Below, piece by piece: positions 36,946 through 45,687 of a stretch of DNA of 64,000 nt. This stretch comes from Thalassovita mangrovi. GTDB taxonomy: Bacteria > Pseudomonadota > Alphaproteobacteria > Rhodobacterales > Rhodobacteraceae. The notes under the pieces are model-generated. The model was given only the letters and a program-made list of their open reading frames with translations, made no database searches and had not been told where the DNA came from. Position 1 is the stretch's first letter. Every line of letters begins with the position of its first letter. The stretch is from positions 722,127 to 786,126 of the forward strand of contig NZ_WWEN01000003.1 in assembly GCF_009857745.1 (NCBI RefSeq), read 5' to 3'. The translations under genes were made by a program, and so were the position numbers.

Positions 36946-38864
36946 TCGGGCAGGGCTTCCTGTTGCAAGAAGGTGGTCAGCTGCGACTGGGTAAAGGGTT
37001 TACGCAGCAAAGGCGCCCGCGTCGAGGCGATTTGGCAAATCGGGTGGTCGGGCGGCAGCGAGGTCATCAGCGACAGCGGCGGGTGACCGGAGGGCAGCGC
37101 GTCGAGAAGATCGAGCCCGGTCTTTTCCCCCGCCAGCGTGATGTCGGACAGGATGCGCCCGATGTCGGGCAACCCGTCGAGCAGCGCCAGCGCCTCGTCC
37201 ACGGTTTCGGCCTCGATCACCGTGTTGCCGAGCGCGGTCAGCATCGAGCGCACGGTTTCGCGCAGGTCGGGGCTGTCTTCGACCAGCAGCACCAGGCCCG
37301 GTTCCAGCGGCGGCGGCGCGGGTTGCAGCGGCAGCCGGATCACCACCCGCCCGCCGGTTTCGGTGTTGGACACGCCGATGCGGCCGCCGGCGAGTTTCGT
37401 CATGTCATAGACCATCGACAGGCCCAGCCCCGACCCTTCGCCGCCCTTGGTGGTGAAGAAGGGCTCCAAAGCGTGTTCCAGCGCGGTGTCGGAAAACCCC
37501 GGGCCGGTGTCGTCGAGGATGAATTCGGCCCACAGGTTCTGCACCGGGGCGACGGTCAGGCTGATCTGGCCGGATTTGCCGCAGGCATCGCGGGCGTTCA
37601 GGATCAGGTTCAGCAGCGAATCCTGCAACATGCCAGTATCGAGCATCAGCCGGTTGTCATGCAGAAGGTTGCTGATGTTGAGCGAAAAATTGGCCGGAAG
37701 CGCCGGGGCGGCGAGGATTTGCAGATCGTCCAGCATCAGCCCGACATCGGCCGGGACCGGGTTCCATTCGCGCGCGCCGGTGATGTCGGCGATCCGGTTC
37801 AGCAGCGATCCGCCGCGATGCGCAGCCGACAGGGTGGCTTCGATCTGGCGTTTGGCGTCGGCGGGCAGGTCCATTTTCTGCAACCGCGACTGGCTGCCCA
37901 GGATGATGGTCAGCAGGTTGGAAAAATCATGCGCCATGCCGCTGGTCAGCTGCGCTGCCATTTCTCGGCGGCGGGTCTGCTGCAGGGCGGTACGGGCCTG
38001 GGTTTCGCGGGTGATATCCATCGACAGGATGTAAACGCCGTCGTCGCCGCCATCGGTATCCTGCGCCGGGGTGAAGGCGGCGCGGATGCGGCGGGAACTG
38101 GATTCGTCGAAGAATTCGAAGACAGAAGGCGTGCCCGAGTACGCCTCTTCCAGATGCGGGCGGATCGCGGCGTAGATATCCTTGCCCAGGGCGTCGGCGA
38201 TATGCAGCCCGACGATGTTCGACGGCCGTCCCGGCATCACCGAAGACAGTTTCCGGTTGGAAAAGGTGTAATACCGGTCCAGCCCCACATGGGCGATATG
38301 GGCGGGCATCATTTCGGTGGTCTGGCGTGTGCGGGCCTCGGTTTCGGTCAGCTGGTGCTTGGCCTCTTCCAGCGCGGTGACGGTCGCGGCAAGCTTGCGG
38401 TTGGCGGTGGCCAGCTGTTCGGCATAGGTCAGCACCTTGTCGGACAGTTCCTCGGACCGGGCGCGCAGCAGTTCCTCCTGCTGCTTGGCGCGGGTGATGT
38501 CGGTATAGACCGTGACCCAGCCGCCCTGCGGCAGCGGCGATCCTTCGACCGAAATCCAATGACCGTTGGCGCGTTTGCGTTCCATGTAATGCGGGGTGAA
38601 GGTCTTGGCCTGTTCGACCCGGACGCGGATCGCTTCCTCGATATCGTCGATCTCGCCATATTCGCCGCGTTCGACGAGAAAGCGGATGGTGCCCTCGAAA
38701 TCCGCGCCGGGGCGGACCAGCGCGCTGTCGAGGTCGAACATTTCCCGGAATGGTCGATTGCAGGCGACCAGTTTCAGGTCGCGGTCGTAAATTGACAGGC
38801 CCTGCTGAATCAGATTCAGCCCGGCCATGGTCATCGCTGCGGTATCAAAGGGTTTCCGGCCCAT
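36942..38864 (-). CDS. Cytoplasmic PAS-domain hybrid histidine kinase
   Basis: A 640-residue soluble kinase starting at ATG 38864 behind GGGAGGA. The first PAS domain (PAS_7-like, about 1-125) has LIQQGLSIYDRDLKLVACN. A coiled coil and a second PAS domain follow. The HisKA-type H box is SGMAHDFSNLLTIILG, and the HATPase has LLNLILNARDA and GEGSGLGLSMVYDM. The C-terminal receiver has LLVEDSPD and ILSDITLAGEKTG. No transmembrane helix is seen, so the signal is intracellular, perhaps a CoA thioester or metabolite of the divergent pathway (inference). Confidence 0.92.
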   Translation of the reverse strand: MGRKPFDTAAMTMAGLNLIQQGLSIYDRDLKLVACNRPFREMFDLDSALVRPGADFEGTIRFLVERGEYGEIDDIEEAIRVRVEQAKTFTPHYMERKRANGHWISVEGSPLPQGGWVTVYTDITRAKQQEELLRARSEELSDKVLTYAEQLATANRKLAATVTALEEAKHQLTETEARTRQTTEMMPAHIAHVGLDRYYTFSNRKLSSVMPGRPSNIVGLHIADALGKDIYAAIRPHLEEAYSGTPSVFEFFDESSSRRIRAAFTPAQDTDGGDDGVYILSMDITRETQARTALQQTRRREMAAQLTSGMAHDFSNLLTIILGSQSRLQKMDLPADAKRQIEATLSAAHRGGSLLNRIADITGAREWNPVPADVGLMLDDLQILAAPALPANFSLNISNLLHDNRLMLDTGMLQDSLLNLILNARDACGKSGQISLTVAPVQNLWAEFILDDTGPGFSDTALEHALEPFFTTKGGEGSGLGLSMVYDMTKLAGGRIGVSNTETGGRVVIRLPLQPAPPPLEPGLVLLVEDSPDLRETVRSMLTALGNTVIEAETVDEALALLDGLPDIGRILSDITLAGEKTGLDLLDALPSGHPPLSLMTSLPPDHPICQIASTRAPLLRKPFTQSQLTTFLQQEALPE

Positions 38865-38930
38865 GAATTTTCCTCCCGGTATCATGGCTAACATCCTGGG
38901 AGGGCGGCGAAAAGCATTGTGATTGCGGCT

Positions 38931-38950
38931 GTTACAATTCGTTACAATTG
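38931..38950. promoter_or_regulatory. Two 10-bp direct repeats, probable response-regulator site
   Basis: GTTACAATTC followed immediately by GTTACAATTG, nine of ten bases identical, with a 10-base period. They lie between the kinase gene (start 38864) and the acyl-CoA synthetase gene (start 39066), about 115 bases ahead of the latter. Direct repeats with one-turn spacing are the classic footprint of OmpR/PhoB-type regulators, one of which is encoded next door. Confidence 0.6.
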
Positions 38951-39065
38951 GGAAATGATCAGGAAAAAGTTGACGGTGAATTTTTAATTCGATCCCTTGG
39001 AGGAGGGAGAATCGCGGCTACTCGGTCGCACGCTCGGACTTATCGAGCATTTGGGAGGAATAGAA

Positions 39066-41039
39066 TTGGCACAACCGTCACAGGCGGCGGGTGGACTTGC
39101 GTCCATCCCGGCGTTGTTGCACCGTAACGCCACCGAATACGGCGATCGCCCCGCCTATCGCGAAAAAGAATTCGGCATCTGGCAAAGCTGGACCTGGAAA
39201 GAGACCGAAACCGAGATCACCAATCTCGCGCTGGGTCTGATCAATCTTGGCGTCAACGAGGGCGATTTCATCGCGATCATCGGGCGCAACCGTCCTTACA
39301 TGTACTGGTCGATGGTGGCCGCCGAATCCGTCGGCGCGATCCCGGTGCCGCTGTATCAGGACGCCGCCGCCGAAGAGATGGCCTATGTTCTGGATCACTG
39401 CGGCGCGCGGTTCGTGATCGCCGAGGACCAGGAACAGGTCGACAAGGTGATCGAGATTCAGGATCGCCTGCACCAGTTCGAGCACATGATCTATCTCGAT
39501 CCGCGCGGGATGCGGAAATACGACCATTCCCGGCTGCACGAATTCGCCCATGTTCAGGAACAGGGCCATGCCGCTCGCGAAGAATTCACCCCGGAGCTGC
39601 GCCGTCGCGAGGCCAAGCTGGATTACGCCAGCACCTGCGTGATGCTGTATACCTCGGGCACCACCGGCAAGCCCAAGGGCGTGGTGCTGTCGAACCGCAA
39701 CGTGATCGAAAGCGCCAAGAATTCCGCCGAATTCGACCATCTGCGCGGCAATGAGGAAATCCTCGCCTATCTGCCGATGGCCTGGGTGGGCGATTTCATC
39801 TTCTCGGTCGGGCAGGCCTATTGGTGCGGCTTCTGCGTCAACTGCCCCGAAAGCGCCGAAACCCTGACGGTGGACCTGCGCGAAATCGGTCCGACCTATT
39901 ATTTCGCCCCGCCGCGGGTGTTCGAAACCCAGCTGACCAACGTGATGATCCGGATGGAGGACGCGGGCAAGCTGAAGAAGCGGATGTTCGATTACTTCAT
40001 GGCCCTTGCCAAGAAGGTCGGCCCGTCGATCCTGGACGGCAAGCCGGTGGGCTTCGGCGACCGGTTCAAATACTGGCTGGGCAACCTGTGCGTCTATGGC
40101 CCGCTGAAGAACACCCTGGGCTTCAGCCGGGTGCGCGTGGGATATACCGCGGGCGAAGCGATCGGGCCGGAGATCTTCGATTTCTACCGCTCGCTGGGCA
40201 TCAACCTGAAACAGCTTTACGGCCAGACCGAGGCGACGGTGTTCATCACCGTGCAGCCCGACGGCGAAGTGCGCTCCGACACGGTCGGCGTGCCGGCACC
40301 GGGCGTCGAGCTGAAGATCGATGACAGTGGCGAGGTGTTCTATCGCAGCCCCGGCGTGTTCGAGGAATATTACAAGAACGCCGAAAGCACCGCCTCGACC
40401 AAGGATGCCGAAGGCTGGGTCGCCACCGGCGACGCGGGCTTCATCGAAACCGATACCGGGCATCTGCGCATCATCGACCGCGCCAAGGACGTGGGCAAGA
40501 TGGCCGATGGCAGCCTGTTCGCGCCGAAATACGTTGAAAACAAGCTGAAATTCTACCCCAACATCCTTGAGGCGGTGGTCTTCGGCAATGGCCGCGATCA
40601 ATGCATGGCCTTCATCAACATCGACCTGTCCGCGGTCGGCAACTGGGCCGAACGCAACAACATCGCCTACACGTCCTATCAGGAACTGGCCGGTCATCCG
40701 AAGGTCCTAGAAACGATCCGGGACCACGTGGAAGAGGTCAATCGGTCGGTGGCGCAGGACGAAATGCTGTCGGGTTGCCAGATCCACCGCTTCCTGGTGC
40801 TGCACAAGGAACTGGACGCCGACGATGGCGAACTGACCCGCACCCGCAAGGTGCGCCGCCGGATCATCGAGGAAAAATACGAAGATCTGATCGACGCGCT
40901 CTATGGCGGCAAGGATGAAATCTACACCGAAACCGAAGTGACCTATGAGGACGGCCGCAAGGGATCGATCAGCGCGACGCTGAAACTGATCGACGCCGCG
41001 GTGGTGCCGGTGGCAACCCAGAAGGTGGCAGCGGAATGA
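39066..41039 (+). CDS. AMP-forming acyl-CoA synthetase (long-chain/aromatic type)
   Basis: A 657-residue adenylate-forming enzyme. The TTG at 39066 is chosen as start because GGGAGGA precedes it; an upstream in-frame codon adds 23 residues without similarity. Motifs are the phosphate loop YTSGTTGKPKGVVLSNRN, the A5 motif LYGQTEATVF, A7 GWVATGDAGFIE, A8 IIDRAKDVGKMADG, and the C-terminal catalytic lysine region (TRTRKVRRR). It activates a carboxylic acid to its CoA thioester. The substrate is unknown. It heads the ABC transporter operon and overlaps the next gene by ATGA. Confidence 0.93.
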   Translation: MAQPSQAAGGLASIPALLHRNATEYGDRPAYREKEFGIWQSWTWKETETEITNLALGLINLGVNEGDFIAIIGRNRPYMYWSMVAAESVGAIPVPLYQDAAAEEMAYVLDHCGARFVIAEDQEQVDKVIEIQDRLHQFEHMIYLDPRGMRKYDHSRLHEFAHVQEQGHAAREEFTPELRRREAKLDYASTCVMLYTSGTTGKPKGVVLSNRNVIESAKNSAEFDHLRGNEEILAYLPMAWVGDFIFSVGQAYWCGFCVNCPESAETLTVDLREIGPTYYFAPPRVFETQLTNVMIRMEDAGKLKKRMFDYFMALAKKVGPSILDGKPVGFGDRFKYWLGNLCVYGPLKNTLGFSRVRVGYTAGEAIGPEIFDFYRSLGINLKQLYGQTEATVFITVQPDGEVRSDTVGVPAPGVELKIDDSGEVFYRSPGVFEEYYKNAESTASTKDAEGWVATGDAGFIETDTGHLRIIDRAKDVGKMADGSLFAPKYVENKLKFYPNILEAVVFGNGRDQCMAFINIDLSAVGNWAERNNIAYTSYQELAGHPKVLETIRDHVEEVNRSVAQDEMLSGCQIHRFLVLHKELDADDGELTRTRKVRRRIIEEKYEDLIDALYGGKDEIYTETEVTYEDGRKGSISATLKLIDAAVVPVATQKVAAE

Positions 41040-41851
41040 GCAACGAAGAAGGATACGTCACCGCGGACGGCCGCAAGATCGGCGGCACCCTGATGGAGAT
41101 GAAGAACATCACCTTGCGCTTTGGCGGGGTGAAGGCGATCACCGATATCAGCTTCGACATCAAGGAAGGCGAAATTCGCGCCATCATCGGCCCGAACGGC
41201 GCCGGTAAGTCGTCGATGCTGAACGTGATTTCCGGGTTCTACGTGCCGCAGGAAGGCGAAGTCTGGTTCAAGGGCGCCAAGCGCCCGCCGATGAAACCCT
41301 ACCAGGTGGCCCAACAGGGCATCGCCCGGACCTTCCAGAACATCGCGCTGTTCGAAGGCATGAGCGTTCTGGACAACGTGATGACCGGGCGGCTGAACCA
41401 CATGAACGCCGGCATGTTCCAGCAGGCGATCTGGAAGGGCAAGGCCGAGCGCGAAGAGGTGGAAAACCGCGAAGTGGTCGAAAAGGTGATCGACTTCCTG
41501 GAAATCCAGTCGATCCGCAAGACGCCGGTCGCGCGTCTGCCCTACGGTTTGAAGAAACGGGTCGAACTGGCCCGGGCGCTGGCAGCCGAACCGATGCTGC
41601 TGCTGCTGGACGAACCGATGGCGGGGATGAACGTCGAGGAAAAAGAGGACATGAGCCGCTTCATTCTCGACGTGAACGACGAATTCGGCACCACCATCGC
41701 GCTGATCGAACACGACATGGGCGTGGTGATGGACCTGTCCGACCGGGTGGTCGTGATGGATTACGGCAAGAAAATCGGGGACGGAACCCCGGATGAAGTG
41801 CGCAACAATCAAGACGTGATCGACGCCTATCTGGGGGTGGCTCATGACTGA
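41036..41851 (+). CDS. Branched-chain-type ABC transporter ATPase (LivG-like)
   Basis: A 271-residue ABC ATPase. Walker A is GPNGAGKSS, Walker B is LLLLDEPMAGM and the switch is IALIEHDMGVVMDL. The signature reads LPYGLKKRVELARAL, the relaxed LivG form lacking the standard SGGQ. It pairs with the LivF-like ATPase at the other end of the operon. The start overlaps the acyl-CoA synthetase stop, so import and activation are co-translated. Confidence 0.93.
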   Translation: MSNEEGYVTADGRKIGGTLMEMKNITLRFGGVKAITDISFDIKEGEIRAIIGPNGAGKSSMLNVISGFYVPQEGEVWFKGAKRPPMKPYQVAQQGIARTFQNIALFEGMSVLDNVMTGRLNHMNAGMFQQAIWKGKAEREEVENREVVEKVIDFLEIQSIRKTPVARLPYGLKKRVELARALAAEPMLLLLDEPMAGMNVEEKEDMSRFILDVNDEFGTTIALIEHDMGVVMDLSDRVVVMDYGKKIGDGTPDEVRNNQDVIDAYLGVAHD

Positions 41852-41891
41852 TTTTTCGCACGGAATTCAAAAGGGTAGGGGGGCATAACGG

Positions 41892-42893
41892 ATGCCGACG
41901 CAATTACTTTTCGGGGCCGAGGTGTTTCTGAACGGCCTGATGGCGGGCGTTCTTTATGCCCTCGTCGCGCTTGGCTTTGTTCTGATCTACAAGGCCAGCG
42001 GTATCTTCAACTACGCCCAGGGCGTGATGGCGCTGTTCGCGGCGCTGACCCTGGTGGGGATCATGGATGGCCAGGTGCCGTTCAGCCACCTGATCAACGC
42101 CATGCTGGGCACCGACGTGCACCATTTCGGATGGCATGTGAACGCGCTGATTTCGATCATCCTGACCATGGGCGTGATGATCGTGCTGGCCTATTGCGTG
42201 CAGCAATTCGTGTTCCGCCACCTGGTGGGGCAGGAACCGATCATCCTTTTCATGGCGACCATCGGCCTGGCCTATTTCATGGAAGGCTTCGGCGACCTGA
42301 TGTGGGGCTCGGACATCAAGAAGCTCGACGTGGGCCTGCCCCAGGGCGGTAGCTTCTGGATCGAGGAAAACAGCCAGTGGCTGGGCTTCGGCAACGAGGA
42401 ATTCTACGGCTTCTTCCTGGATCAGCTCGACATCGTGGCGACCGGTATCGCCGCCATCCTGGTGATCGTGCTGGTGCTGTTCAGCCAGTACACCAAGCAG
42501 GGCCGGGCGATGCGCGCGGTGGCCGACGACCACCAGGCGGCGCTGTCAGTGGGCATCAGCCTGAACTTCATCTGGGTGATGGTGTGGTCGGTCGCGGGCT
42601 TCGTCGCGCTGGTCGCGGGCATCATGTGGGGCGCCAAGTCGGGCGTGCAGTTTTCGCTGTCGCTGATCGCGCTGAAGGCGCTGCCGGTGCTGATGCTGGG
42701 CGGCTTCACTTCGATCCCCGGCGCCATTGTCGGCGGCCTGATCATCGGGGTCGGCGAAAAGATGTTCGAATTCATCGTCGGCCCGATGGTCGGCGGCGCG
42801 ACCGAGAACTGGTTCGCCTATGTGCTGGCGCTGCTGTTCCTGGTGTTCCGCCCGCAGGGTCTGTTCGGAGAGAAAATCATCGAAAGGGTCTAA
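41892..42893 (+). CDS. Branched-chain-type ABC transporter permease (LivH-like)
   Basis: A 333-residue inner-membrane permease with the LivH segment LNGLMAGVLYALVALGFVLIYKASGIFNYAQG. A larger than usual loop lies between helices 3 and 5, with DIKKLDVGLPQGGSFWIEEN. The C-terminal half carries LPVLMLGGFTSIPGAIVGGLIIG. It forms the channel with the LivM-like permease encoded two genes later. A 40-base gap separates it from the ATPase gene. Confidence 0.93.
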   Translation: MPTQLLFGAEVFLNGLMAGVLYALVALGFVLIYKASGIFNYAQGVMALFAALTLVGIMDGQVPFSHLINAMLGTDVHHFGWHVNALISIILTMGVMIVLAYCVQQFVFRHLVGQEPIILFMATIGLAYFMEGFGDLMWGSDIKKLDVGLPQGGSFWIEENSQWLGFGNEEFYGFFLDQLDIVATGIAAILVIVLVLFSQYTKQGRAMRAVADDHQAALSVGISLNFIWVMVWSVAGFVALVAGIMWGAKSGVQFSLSLIALKALPVLMLGGFTSIPGAIVGGLIIGVGEKMFEFIVGPMVGGATENWFAYVLALLFLVFRPQGLFGEKIIERV

Positions 42894-42896
42894 GCC

Positions 42897-43154
42897 ATGA
42901 GAAAGTTCCTCGCCGTGATCAACGTAATCGCATGGGCCGGTTTCTGGTCCTTCGGATATCTCGCGCTGGCCGGGGAGGACTTCTCTGAACGACAATTGAT
43001 CATCGCGTCGGCCCTGGCATTCGTGGGCTTCGGTGTGGGGATCTTTGCCTACCTGAAACTGTGCTGCTGCGCCGAAGACTGCGGCTACGCCAAAAAGACC
43101 AAACAGCTGGACGCCGAGACCCGCAACCGGGCCCAGTCCGAGCATCCGCTCTGA
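42897..43154 (+). CDS. Small membrane protein with CCC motif inside the ABC operon
   Basis: An 85-residue protein with two predicted transmembrane helices (about 4-26 and 34-55). A cytosolic or periplasmic tail begins KLCCCAEDCGY, four cysteines in seven residues, followed by a charged 25-residue end. It sits three bases after one permease gene and 25 bases before the other, so it is almost certainly co-expressed. I know no characterised homologue. Metal or redox binding, or an accessory subunit of the transporter, are guesses from the cysteine cluster. Confidence 0.7.
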   Translation: MRKFLAVINVIAWAGFWSFGYLALAGEDFSERQLIIASALAFVGFGVGIFAYLKLCCCAEDCGYAKKTKQLDAETRNRAQSEHPL

Positions 43155-43179
43155 GCGCGGAATTCGAAGAGGATTAAAC

Positions 43180-44256
43180 ATGTTCTATCGTGAGGCGGGC
43201 GATTTCAAAACGTCCTATGTCGACGACAACCAGACCTTCCCGATCAAGTTCGACCGGTACCGGTATTACTTCGTCCTGTTTTTCGCCTTCCTGATCGTCC
43301 CGGTGGTGATCAACGATTACTGGGTGAACGCGGTCTTCATGCCGTTCCTTATCTATTCGATCGCGGCGATCGGGCTGAACATCCTGGTTGGCTATTGCGG
43401 CCAGGTGTCCTTGGGGACCGGCGGGTTCATGGCGGTGGGCGCCTATGCCTGCTACAAGCTGATGACCTCCTTCCCCGAGGTGAGCATTTTCTTCCACGTG
43501 CTGCTGGCCGGCGGGGTGACCGCGCTGGTCGGCGTGGCCTTCGGCCTGCCCAGCTTGCGGATCAAGGGATTCTACCTGGCGGTGGCGACCCTGGCGGCGC
43601 AGTTCTTCCTAGTGTGGCTGTTTAACAAGGTGCCGTGGTTCTACAACCACTCGGCCTCGGGGCAGATTTCGGCGCCGGAACGCACCGTGTTCGGCATCGC
43701 CGTGACCGGCCCGCATACCAGCGCCTGGGCGACCTATCTGTTCTGCCTTGTCTTCGTGACCATCTGCGCGCTGCTGGCGCGGAACCTGACGCGGGGCATG
43801 CAGGGCCGCAAATGGATGGCGATCCGCGACATGGATATCGCTGCGGAAATCATCGGGGTGGACCCGCTGAAGTCCAAGCTCAGCGCCTTCGCCGTCAGTT
43901 CCTTCTTCATCGGCGTGTCGGGCGCACTGTTCTTCTCGGTCTATCTCGGCGCGGTGGAAGTGGGCGAAGCCTTCGGCATCAACAAGTCGTTCCTGATCCT
44001 GTTCATGGTGATCATCGGCGGCCTGGGATCGATCTTCGGTTCCTTCGCCGGAGCGGCCTTCCTGGTGCTGCTGCCGGTGCTGCTGAAGAACGTGCTGGTG
44101 GGCATGCTGGGCTGGCCGACCGACCTGGCCGCGCATCTGGAATTCATGATCGTGGGGGCGATGATCATCATCTTCCTGATCGCCGAACCCCATGGGCTGG
44201 CGCAGCTGTGGCGCGTCGCCAAGGAGAAACTAAGGCTTTGGCCCTTCCCGCACTGA
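43180..44256 (+). CDS. Branched-chain-type ABC transporter permease (LivM-like)
   Basis: A 358-residue permease with the LivM signature region IYSIAAIGLNILVGYCGQVSLGTGGFMAVGAYA and the later coupling segment MAIRDMDIAAEIIGVDPLKSKLSAFAVSSFFIG. About eight to ten hydrophobic segments are visible. It complements the LivH-like permease. After the stop there is a short hairpin (44277-44294), then the binding-protein gene. Confidence 0.93.
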   Translation: MFYREAGDFKTSYVDDNQTFPIKFDRYRYYFVLFFAFLIVPVVINDYWVNAVFMPFLIYSIAAIGLNILVGYCGQVSLGTGGFMAVGAYACYKLMTSFPEVSIFFHVLLAGGVTALVGVAFGLPSLRIKGFYLAVATLAAQFFLVWLFNKVPWFYNHSASGQISAPERTVFGIAVTGPHTSAWATYLFCLVFVTICALLARNLTRGMQGRKWMAIRDMDIAAEIIGVDPLKSKLSAFAVSSFFIGVSGALFFSVYLGAVEVGEAFGINKSFLILFMVIIGGLGSIFGSFAGAAFLVLLPVLLKNVLVGMLGWPTDLAAHLEFMIVGAMIIIFLIAEPHGLAQLWRVAKEKLRLWPFPH

Positions 44257-44276
44257 GGACGGGCCCTGCCATAAGT

Positions 44277-44294
44277 CCGGGGGCAAACCCCCGG
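44277..44294 (+). repeat. Hairpin between permease and binding-protein genes
   Basis: Arms CCGGGGG and CCCCCGG with a CAAA loop and no T-run. Such hairpins before the binding-protein gene commonly raise its expression relative to upstream genes by protecting or partitioning the transcript; that role here is inferred. Confidence 0.6.
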
Positions 44295-44333
44295 CACCCA
44301 ACCATCGGATATGCCAAGGGAGGAATTTTACCG

Positions 44334-45617
44334 ATGAAAATGAAACTGATCACGGCAGCTGTGGCTGCTCTTGTGGCGGCATCGCCGGCCATGGCTGACC
44401 TGACCTTCTCGTCGCTCAGCTACCGGACCGGCCCCTATGCCGCGAACGGCATTCCGTTTGCCGACGGCTATGCCGACTACTTTACCCTGCTGAACGAACG
44501 CGATGGCGGCATCGGCGGCGAGAAGATCAACCTGGTGGAATGCGAAACCGGCTACAACACCGAGAAAGGTGTGGAATGCTATGAATCGACCAAGGGCAGC
44601 GGCGCTCTGGTCTATCAGCCGCTGTCGACTGGCATCACCTATCAGCTGATCCCCAAAGCAACCGCTGACGGCATTCCGGTGCACTCGATGGGTTATGGCC
44701 GGACCTCGGCCAAGAACGGCAAGGTGTTCAGCAACATCTTCAACTACCCGGCCAACTACTGGGACGGCGCGTCGGTTGCTATCAAGCACCTGCTGGACAT
44801 CAACGGCGGCGACATCAGCGGCAAAAAGATCGCGCTGGTCTATCACAACTCGGCCTACGGCAAGGAACCGATCCGGACCCTGGAAGAGCTGTCGAAGAAG
44901 CACGGCTACGATCTGAGCCTGCTGCCGGTCGACCATCCCGGTCAGGAACAGAAATCGCAGTGGCTGCAGATCCGCCGCGAACGTCCCGACTACGTGATCA
45001 TGTGGGGCTGGGGCGTGATGAACCAGGTCGCGATCCAGGAAGCCGTGAACATCCGTTTCCCGATGGAAAACTTCATCGGCATCTGGTGGTCGGGTTCGGA
45101 AAACGACGTGAAGCCCGCCGGCGAAGCTGCTGACGGCTACAAGGCGTTGACCTTCCACAACGTGGGTTCGGATTATCCGCTGTACGAGGACATCCAGGAT
45201 TACGTCGTCGATGCGGGCCTGGCGGCCGGCGCTGGCGACCAGATCGGCACCGTGCTGTACAACCGCGGTCTTTACGCCGCGATGCTGGCAGCCGAAGCGG
45301 CCAAGACCGCCCAGAAGATCCACGGCACCTCAGCGATCACCCCCGCGATGATGCGCGACGGCATGGAAAACCTGGAAATGACCGAAGGCAAGATGACCGC
45401 TCTGGGTCTGCCGAACTTCGGCCCGTCCTTCAAGGTGAGCTGTGAAAACCACGGCGGCGACGGCTTCGGCGCGGTCACCCAGTGGGATGCGAAAGCCGGT
45501 GAATGGAAGATGATCACCGACTACATGCAGTCGGATCAGGACGTCCTGGCACCGCTGGTCGCAGCCGATTCCGAGGCTTACGCCAAGGAAAACAACATCA
45601 CCCCGGGTTGTAACTAA
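44334..45617 (+). CDS. ABC transporter substrate-binding protein (LivK-like)
   Basis: A 427-residue periplasmic binding protein. The ATG at 44334 follows AGGGAGGA and starts a signal peptide (MKMKLITAAVAALVAASPAMA, cleavage about residue 21). The mature protein starts DLTFSSLSYRTGPYAANGIPFADGYADYF, typical of the aromatic/unknown carboxylate group of type I binding proteins rather than leucine binders. Other features are VYHNSAYGKEP and YVIMWGWGVMNQV. It determines the substrate of this operon's importer, but sequence alone does not identify it. Confidence 0.92.
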   Translation: MKMKLITAAVAALVAASPAMADLTFSSLSYRTGPYAANGIPFADGYADYFTLLNERDGGIGGEKINLVECETGYNTEKGVECYESTKGSGALVYQPLSTGITYQLIPKATADGIPVHSMGYGRTSAKNGKVFSNIFNYPANYWDGASVAIKHLLDINGGDISGKKIALVYHNSAYGKEPIRTLEELSKKHGYDLSLLPVDHPGQEQKSQWLQIRRERPDYVIMWGWGVMNQVAIQEAVNIRFPMENFIGIWWSGSENDVKPAGEAADGYKALTFHNVGSDYPLYEDIQDYVVDAGLAAGAGDQIGTVLYNRGLYAAMLAAEAAKTAQKIHGTSAITPAMMRDGMENLEMTEGKMTALGLPNFGPSFKVSCENHGGDGFGAVTQWDAKAGEWKMITDYMQSDQDVLAPLVAADSEAYAKENNITPGCN

Positions 45618-45687
45618 TCCTCCCGCTGTTCCGGCCGCGTGCCTTGGTGCGTGGCCGGAACCCTACCAACCGATAACCAGAAAGTTA

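Noticed and set aside
41844-41888. 14-codon frame between the LivG-like and LivH-like genes
   Set aside because: Too short and without a clear ribosome site; probably chance within the livH leader.
43635-44333. Upstream extension of the binding-protein frame across the LivM-like gene
   Set aside because: It overlaps a certain permease gene; the real start at 44334 has a ribosome site and signal peptide.
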